From Bacteroidales bacterium UBA3143 (lineage in GTDB: Bacteria > Bacteroidota > Bacteroidia > Bacteroidales > Dysgonomonadaceae): a DNA stretch of 39,559 nucleotides. Location: assembly GCA_002364735.1 (NCBI GenBank), contig DEZB01000019.1, forward strand, positions 1 through 39,559, read 5' to 3'. A program made the translations under genes and the position numbers. Below the pieces are notes generated by a model that did no database searches, was not told the DNA's origin, and saw only the letters and a list, made by a program, of their open reading frames with translations. Positions 34,875 through 39,559 of the stretch are shown here, piece by piece; positions within the stretch are counted from its first letter, which is position 1, and the number at the start of each line of letters is the position of its first letter.

Positions 34875-36323
34875 ATGCAAGAAATTAAATTTTATAGTGG
34901 AGAAAACATCCCTCTTGAGTTACACAAAGTGCGAGTAGTTCAAAAATTACATTTAGTCCCCATCGAACGTCGTTTAGAAGCTTTACATGAGGGTGGTTTT
35001 AACACATTTCGATTAAGCACCAAAGATGTATTTCTCGATATGCTTACCGACTCGGGAACGAATGCCATGAGCGACAACCAGGTGGCTGCCATGATGCAAG
35101 CCGATGATGCTTATGCAGGCTCTCAAAGTTTTGTACGTCTCGAAAAAGCCGTGCAAGATGTGCTTGGTAAGAAATACCTACTTCCTGTTCATCAAGGTCG
35201 TGCTGCCGAAAATATCATCTCGGTTGCATATGTACGCAAAGGTAGTTTGGTTCCAATGAATTATCACTTCACTACTGCCATGGCTCACATAACTGACAAA
35301 GGTGGACAAATTGCCGAATTGCTCTATGATGAGGCTTATGTAATTAATTCTGATCATCCTTTCAAAGGAAACATGAATATTGAGAAACTGGAACAAGTTA
35401 TCAGTTATCATGGTCCAAAAAATATTCCGTTCATTCGTATGGAGGCTTCTACCAATTTGATTGGTGGTCAACCGTTCTCTATACAAAATTTGCGAGATGT
35501 GCGAGCAATTGCCGATAAATATAATATTCGTCTTGTATTAGATGGAAGTCTATTGGGCGAAAATGCATTTTTAGTGCAACAACGCGAAGAGGAGTTTAAA
35601 GACGCTGATATGAAAACCATCATACACACTATGACAGGGCTGGCAGATTTGGTTTATTTTTCAGCTCGAAAACTTAGTTCGTCACGTGGTGGAGGTATCT
35701 GTACCGATAGTTTGGAGATTTTCAGAGAACTGGAAGCATTCATTCCCTTATATGAGGGTTTTTTGACTTACGGAGGTATGTCCATTCGCGAAGTGGAAGC
35801 TATGGCTGTAGGTCTATACGAAACATTAGATGAAACCATGATTAGCCAAAGTCCTACATTTATAAAGTATCTTGTTGATGCACTTGATGCAAAGGGTGTT
35901 CCTGTAATTAAACCTGCAGGAGTGTTGGGCGCTCATGTTGATGCAATGCAAGTGTGTGCTCATATTCCTCAATCGCAATATCCTGCTGGAGCTTTAGCAG
36001 CTGCTTTGTTTCTTATTTCTGGAGTGCGCGGCATGGAACGTGGCTCTATCTCGAATCAGCGTGATGAGTATGGAAATGAAACCTATGCTGACATGGAGTT
36101 GCTTCGTCTGGCGGTGCCTCGTCGTGTATTCACGCTTTCTCAAATAATGTATGTGAAAGACCGCTTATGCTGGTTGTATGAAAACCGTGAACTAATTGGT
36201 GGATTGAAATTTGTGTACGAACCCCCAGTGCTTCGTTTCTTTATGGGAGGCTTAGAGCCAATAGGCGATTGGCCAGAAAGATTGATTGCTAAGTTTAAAG
36301 AAGATTTTGGGGATAGTTTGTAA
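34875..36323 (+). CDS. Tyrosine phenol-lyase/tryptophanase-like PLP enzyme, divergent active site
   Basis: A 482-residue fold-type I PLP enzyme of the beta-eliminating lyase family. FNTFRLSTKDVFLDMLTDSG, NAMSDNQ, DDAYAGSQSF, HQGRAAEN and LKFVYEPPVLRFF match tyrosine phenol-lyase more closely than tryptophanase, and the VRGMERG segment keeps the arginine (Arg389) that in TPL contacts the phenol ring. The PLP lysine is Lys266 (SARK), the ring-nitrogen aspartate Asp223 and the carboxylate arginine Arg411. Compared with my recollection of Citrobacter TPL, the arginine three residues after that aspartate is Leu226, the lysine before the PLP lysine is Arg265, and the histidine of the PVGGH loop is Leu351. 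The substrate may therefore differ from tyrosine. It is a monocistronic gene ending in a strong terminator. Confidence 0.82.
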   Translation: MQEIKFYSGENIPLELHKVRVVQKLHLVPIERRLEALHEGGFNTFRLSTKDVFLDMLTDSGTNAMSDNQVAAMMQADDAYAGSQSFVRLEKAVQDVLGKKYLLPVHQGRAAENIISVAYVRKGSLVPMNYHFTTAMAHITDKGGQIAELLYDEAYVINSDHPFKGNMNIEKLEQVISYHGPKNIPFIRMEASTNLIGGQPFSIQNLRDVRAIADKYNIRLVLDGSLLGENAFLVQQREEEFKDADMKTIIHTMTGLADLVYFSARKLSSSRGGGICTDSLEIFRELEAFIPLYEGFLTYGGMSIREVEAMAVGLYETLDETMISQSPTFIKYLVDALDAKGVPVIKPAGVLGAHVDAMQVCAHIPQSQYPAGALAAALFLISGVRGMERGSISNQRDEYGNETYADMELLRLAVPRRVFTLSQIMYVKDRLCWLYENRELIGGLKFVYEPPVLRFFMGGLEPIGDWPERLIAKFKEDFGDSL

Positions 36324-36357
36324 AAGGCTATTTGATTAAGGCTCAATTAGATTATAT

Positions 36358-36432
36358 ATCTTCTACAGATAGTGTTGATTAACGCTGATTTATTATATGC
36401 GTTAAGTTATATTATCTGTAGAAGATTTTTTT
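36358..36432 (+). terminator. Terminator of the TPL-like gene
   Basis: atcttctacagata (36358-36371) pairs perfectly with tatctgtagaagat (36413-36426) over 14 bp, followed by a run of seven T. Inside, ttaacgc and gcgttaa form a second stem. It starts 35 bases after the stop codon. Confidence 0.85.
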
Positions 36433-36435
36433 ATT

Positions 36436-36489
36436 TAATAAGTCAACCACGCTATTTTTAGCGAACATCAAAAGAAATAACTTGTAAAT
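36436..36489. repeat. 54-bp direct repeat, copy 1
   Basis: taataagtcaaccacgctat... to ...cttgtaaat, identical to copy 2 (37056-37109) except one base (aaag versus aagg). It contains the small palindrome cgctatttttagcg. Weaker similarity continues for about 40 bases beyond. It begins just after the T-run of the TPL terminator. Confidence 0.85.
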
Positions 36490-36790
36490 TCTGGATATTA
36501 TATTCAGATAGTTACATTTAGTGGAATAGTATATTTTTGAAGTGCGGTTTGCCTCTTTCACTAAGTCCAAAGAATGTAGAAAGACTTTGATTACATGCAG
36601 GGATTTATTAAGTGCCAAAATGCATTTATATAAAAACAAATGTAAGTAGGTATCCCAAACCTTAGTAATATTGCAATTAAACCCCCTGCTCAAACCTTAT
36701 TACCTTATTTTTTGAAAAGAGCACTATCAGCAGAAATAATATTGTAATTCATCTTTATCTTTTGTCTTAAATTTAGAATTGTGGCAGAAG
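36490..36790. other. Non-coding spacer inside the repeat pair
   Basis: A 93-codon frame on the minus strand (36412-36693) spans part of the repeat and spacer. It has no recognisable domain or leader and overlaps the terminator, so it is not called. Otherwise A+T-rich, with nothing assignable. Confidence 0.3.
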
Positions 36791-36794
36791 AATA

Positions 36795-37022
36795 ACAGGA
36801 CGCACCTATCGGAGCTACACTGATTTATATCATCTGCACACTACAGACAGTGAGGCTCCTACGGAGCTACATCTGTAGTTTTAATATTTACATTATAGTT
36901 GAGCAATGCTACTCCCCTTCGTTTGCAACGAAGGGAAAATGGTTCTGCGTTTGTAACGCAATAGTGCACAATTATAATACATGCAATAATGTCGGGTCAG
37001 GCTGCACTAAACGAAGGGGATA
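36795..37022. repeat. Cluster of short palindromes of Bacteroidota intergenic type
   Basis: Three perfect or near-perfect hairpins follow each other: ggctcctacggagc framed by ctacaga/tctgtag (36841-36878), cccttcgtt-tgc-aacgaaggg (36915-36935) and tgcgtt-tgt-aacgca (36946-36960). In addition ccccttcgttt (36914-36924) can pair with aaacgaagggg (37009-37019). A further half-site, tatcggagctac, lies near 36807. Such gctcctacggagc and cgtttgcaacg motifs are, from memory, scattered through many Bacteroidota genomes. No protein is encoded. Confidence 0.6.
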
Positions 37023-37055
37023 GAGACATGCTACTATAGGAGCCAAAGATGTTTG

Positions 37056-37109
37056 TAATAAGTCAACCACGCTATTTTTAGCGAACATCAAAGGAAATAA
37101 CTTGTAAAT
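37056..37109. repeat. 54-bp direct repeat, copy 2
   Basis: Second copy of the repeat at 36436-36489, exactly 620 bases downstream and in the same orientation. It lies in the region 3' of the alpha-galactosidase gene. Confidence 0.85.
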
Positions 37110-37192
37110 GCAGAATGTTTATATTTAGATTGTTGCATTTAGTTATATAGTAAGTTATGCTTTAAACCATTTTAATTGTGCAGCTTCTGTAT

Positions 37193-39256
37193 TTATTGAC
37201 TATTATCAGAAGTAATTTTCAAGAGATTAAAACTCCAAGGATTATCGAGTTCTACTTCAAGCATGTTTTGACTTTTTTCTTTTACTTTAATTGGATCACC
37301 CAATATGCTTTCAACCTTGCTCAATGTGAAAGGTAGTTTAAATTCAAATTTTTTGTCTTGAGTGTTTTCCCTATATATTAGAAGAAAGTGATGGTTCTTT
37401 TCACCCAATGATAAGAAACCTGTCCACGAACTACCGCTTGGTTCTTGAGCCATTGGAAGGATAATACCAGAGTGAATATCTTTTGCCACCTGTTTGTACT
37501 GTTGTACGAGTTCATAAAAGTTTGAAGGGATATGCTCTAACTGTGAAACTTCCATCCAAGCCAAAGGTTGAGCCATCATGCTAACGGCAAAAGCATAGTT
37601 AAGACCCACTTTATGTGGTGCTGCATAATCGTCGATGGGGTATTTATCTTGGTTTCTATTTACATTCAAAAATTCTATTTGGAATCGTTGTGTGGGAACC
37701 CAAGAAGATAATAGCCAAAGATTTCTCAAACTGCGGTAAGGATAATAATTACCCCAATCTGTATAGCGGTTCTCTAAAAAGATATTGCCATATTCCTCAA
37801 AATAATGGTAACCTATGCGATGTCCTGCTGTTACATCTAAGTTGAAAACAGCTTTATTATTGGTCTCATGCTTTACTTTCGAAAATAAACTTCTAAGATT
37901 AAGCTCAGCTTGCTTGTCATTTAAGTCGAGTCCATCTATTTTGAAATTAGATATGCCATATTGACGGTAATAAGATAGCAGAATATCCGCATCTCGCTCC
38001 CATTTTGCATAATTTTTTGCTTTGCTGGGGTTGAACCATAACCCTATTCTAAGACCATTTTTGTGAGCCGACTCTACGATATTGTCCAAGCCGTTTGGGA
38101 ACCTCTCTTTGTGAGGTATCCAGTCTTTTTTGCTCCAATCATCCCATTTCATACCAGCTTTGGAAGCGGAATTCCTTGATAAGCCTTGTTGCCATCCATC
38201 GTCAAGTTGAAAATGAGTAACCCCCATTTTGGATGCAGCTGTTATTTCTTGCAAAATAAAAGCTTCATTCATTCGGGAATCTTTGCTTCGATCGCCCCAA
38301 GTGTTAGACATTATCATAAAGTCCCTTTCAAAATCGTAAGGATTCGACTGTTTTTGATATTCAAGCAAAGCCATTTTTTCATCTGTAGCTCCAGCTTTAG
38401 AAATACCTATAGCATATCCGTAACCACGTGTCCACTCTTCATTTATATCTTTAGGCGATAACCCCAAACCGTGAATGGATATTTCATCATAATCCACCAA
38501 GAAGTCAAAACCTGGATAGTATTGCTGACTTGTTCCAATAGGAGCTTCTTTGAGAATGAAAATAGTTTGTTGTGTTAAAGGATTGGTTGAAAAGAGTAGA
38601 TTTGCTTGAATTTCATTCTTGCTCCGGTAGCTAACAAAAGACTTTTCTTCAACAGGGTTGTCTTGATGATCGGTTGCTTCACGGAATTTTACAGCTTTAA
38701 ACTTCCAATGTCTCGAGTTAAGACCCACGTGACCAATACGACTTAGCCTATCATTGTTTCGCTCTGATGTTTCAATCATTTCTAAACTCCTATTTATATT
38801 GGAGTTCCATGATTTGTTATCGTTCTCTCCCTTTAGGAAGTATGTGTGACGCAATACTTGGGTGTCGCTATACATTCTTAAAACTTGCTTTACACTTATA
38901 TTGTCAATGTCAAATGTGATAACAGCTTCTTTATAATTGGTCATTGAGTTTTCAGAGATATTCAGATTGCTATTGCTTATTTTTGATGTTTCATCATTTA
39001 ACTGAAAAACTTCTTTGTTATTTGTAAAAGCTATTGGCTGATCGTCTTGTTTGTTTTTTATACCCAACAAAGCAATGTTGCCACTATTCCATAAATACTC
39101 AACAGATATTTTATTGTTTTCAAATAGCAAGGTGTCATTTTTCAAGGATATTTGAACTGTTGAAATATTAGCTTGCATATGTGAAAAAGTAAGCAACATT
39201 ATTAATAGAATTGGGAGTTGCTTTAAACTTGTATGTACACGATTAAGATTCTTCAT
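37193..39256 (-). CDS. Exported GH36-like alpha-galactosidase
   Basis: A 687-residue glycoside hydrolase of clan D. The ATG at 39256 is chosen because a signal peptide follows directly (QLPILLIMLLTFSHMQA); the longer frame opens with a TTG at 39325. A beta-sandwich N-terminal domain (to about 300) precedes the (beta/alpha)8 barrel with GVTHFQLDDGWQQG near 345-358, NGLRIGLWFNPSKAKNY, the nucleophile motif FKIDGLD with Asp441 and NRYTDWGNYYP with Asp500 as likely acid/base. A small beta domain closes the protein. It probably removes alpha-galactosyl ends from plant or host glycans in the periplasm or at the surface. No SusC/SusD pair is adjacent in the window. The true specificity within GH36/GH27-like enzymes is open. 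Confidence 0.85.
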   Translation of the reverse strand: MKNLNRVHTSLKQLPILLIMLLTFSHMQANISTVQISLKNDTLLFENNKISVEYLWNSGNIALLGIKNKQDDQPIAFTNNKEVFQLNDETSKISNSNLNISENSMTNYKEAVITFDIDNISVKQVLRMYSDTQVLRHTYFLKGENDNKSWNSNINRSLEMIETSERNNDRLSRIGHVGLNSRHWKFKAVKFREATDHQDNPVEEKSFVSYRSKNEIQANLLFSTNPLTQQTIFILKEAPIGTSQQYYPGFDFLVDYDEISIHGLGLSPKDINEEWTRGYGYAIGISKAGATDEKMALLEYQKQSNPYDFERDFMIMSNTWGDRSKDSRMNEAFILQEITAASKMGVTHFQLDDGWQQGLSRNSASKAGMKWDDWSKKDWIPHKERFPNGLDNIVESAHKNGLRIGLWFNPSKAKNYAKWERDADILLSYYRQYGISNFKIDGLDLNDKQAELNLRSLFSKVKHETNNKAVFNLDVTAGHRIGYHYFEEYGNIFLENRYTDWGNYYPYRSLRNLWLLSSWVPTQRFQIEFLNVNRNQDKYPIDDYAAPHKVGLNYAFAVSMMAQPLAWMEVSQLEHIPSNFYELVQQYKQVAKDIHSGIILPMAQEPSGSSWTGFLSLGEKNHHFLLIYRENTQDKKFEFKLPFTLSKVESILGDPIKVKEKSQNMLEVELDNPWSFNLLKITSDNSQ

Positions 39257-39559
39257 TGTTATTTGATTGTAGATGTTATCAGAAAGTAAAGATAAGAAAT
39301 ATTGTGACAATTGAGAAAAAGACAATTTAAATACATAAGGAGCTATATTGACTTTTAATATTGACAGTTAATCTGCACAACTTTTTCTATTGTTTTATCA
39401 TTAAGGTCATTTCTAATATTCTTTTGTAGAATATCATTAATTTACCTCTTATGCGATTTGAATTACAATTTGTCATGTATCTATATATTACGAACAACTT
39501 ACTGTCCACTCACTCCATCTCACTTGGAATAACTTTTTAAGGTAACCTCTAAAAACCCT
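39257..39559. other. Right window edge, upstream of the alpha-galactosidase gene
   Basis: A+T-rich without an open frame. Near 39287 the minus strand shows TATCTTTA, one base off the TAnnTTTG box, at a suitable distance for a promoter of the galactosidase gene. Nothing else is seen. Confidence 0.3.

Noticed and set aside
36358..36426. Kinship of the TPL terminator stem (cttctacag) with the 41-bp array palindrome (cttctgtag)
   Set aside because: The arms differ at central bases and the terminator pairs over 14 bp by itself; the likeness is probably chance.
36412..36693. 93-codon minus-strand frame
   Set aside because: It overlaps the terminator of the TPL-like gene and a repeat copy and shows no recognisable motif.
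39257..39325. Longer alpha-galactosidase start at TTG 39325
   Set aside because: It would bury the signal peptide behind 23 polar residues; the ATG at 39256 puts it at the N-terminus.

Overview
The window is A+T-rich DNA from a member of the Bacteroidota, most likely order Bacteroidales. Several signals support this: promoter boxes of the TAnnTTTG type (TATCTTTG before ffh and before the greA-like gene), A-rich leaders without strong Shine-Dalgarno sites, lipoproteins with an acidic stretch right after the lipobox cysteine (CRDD, CKDD, CSDDD), BACON and DUF5074 domains, a one-polypeptide hybrid two-component system with a C-terminal AraC domain, and a DUF6261 protein. No rRNA, tRNA, CRISPR array or intact insertion sequence was found. 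The genus cannot be fixed from the sequence alone.

Layout. Positions 1-2570 hold the possible tail of a truncated gene, a DUF6261 protein and a non-coding repeat of a kind common in Bacteroidota. Positions 2575-6600 (+) carry ffh (SRP54), folD, a CapA-like secreted metallophosphatase-fold protein and an MgtC/SapB membrane protein. Positions 6650-13980 (-) carry a DUF1460 cell-wall amidase-like protein just downstream of fhs (formate-THF ligase), an orphan PTS IIC-like transporter, uvrB, and a zinc-ribbon membrane protein. FolD and Fhs together give a one-carbon folate route. Positions 14116-18472 (+) form a tight three-gene unit: GNAT acetyltransferase, DgkA-type kinase and a Dna2-like nuclease-helicase. 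Positions 18527-26377 (-) hold an SPFH/YdjI-like protein, a TPR hybrid histidine kinase, an LTA-synthase-like alkaline-phosphatase-fold enzyme and an exported Gfo/Idh/MocA oxidoreductase. At 26774-27271 (+) lies a GreA/GreB-like factor with a shortened coiled coil.

The most distinctive part is 27290-34640 (-), a vitamin B12 capture region. A cobalamin riboswitch leads an operon of a BtuB-type TonB receptor, a BtuG-like DUF5074 beta-propeller lipoprotein (4-bp overlap) and a PKD-like surface lipoprotein. Upstream lies a second, independent transcription unit with its own cobalamin riboswitch, encoding a BACON domain fused to a second BtuG-like propeller and ending in a strong terminator. Between the two units lies a 41-bp-period tandem array whose units carry inverted repeats. 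Divergent from the second unit is a tyrosine phenol-lyase-like PLP enzyme with several altered active-site positions (34875-36323), followed by a strong terminator, an 870-bp repeat-rich gap with a 54-bp direct repeat spaced exactly 620 bp apart, and a secreted GH36-like alpha-galactosidase (37193-39256, -).

Start sites were corrected for uvrB, the GNAT gene and the alpha-galactosidase. In each the longest reading frame begins at a TTG upstream of a better-placed ATG. Statements on family behaviour rest on general knowledge; no database search was possible.
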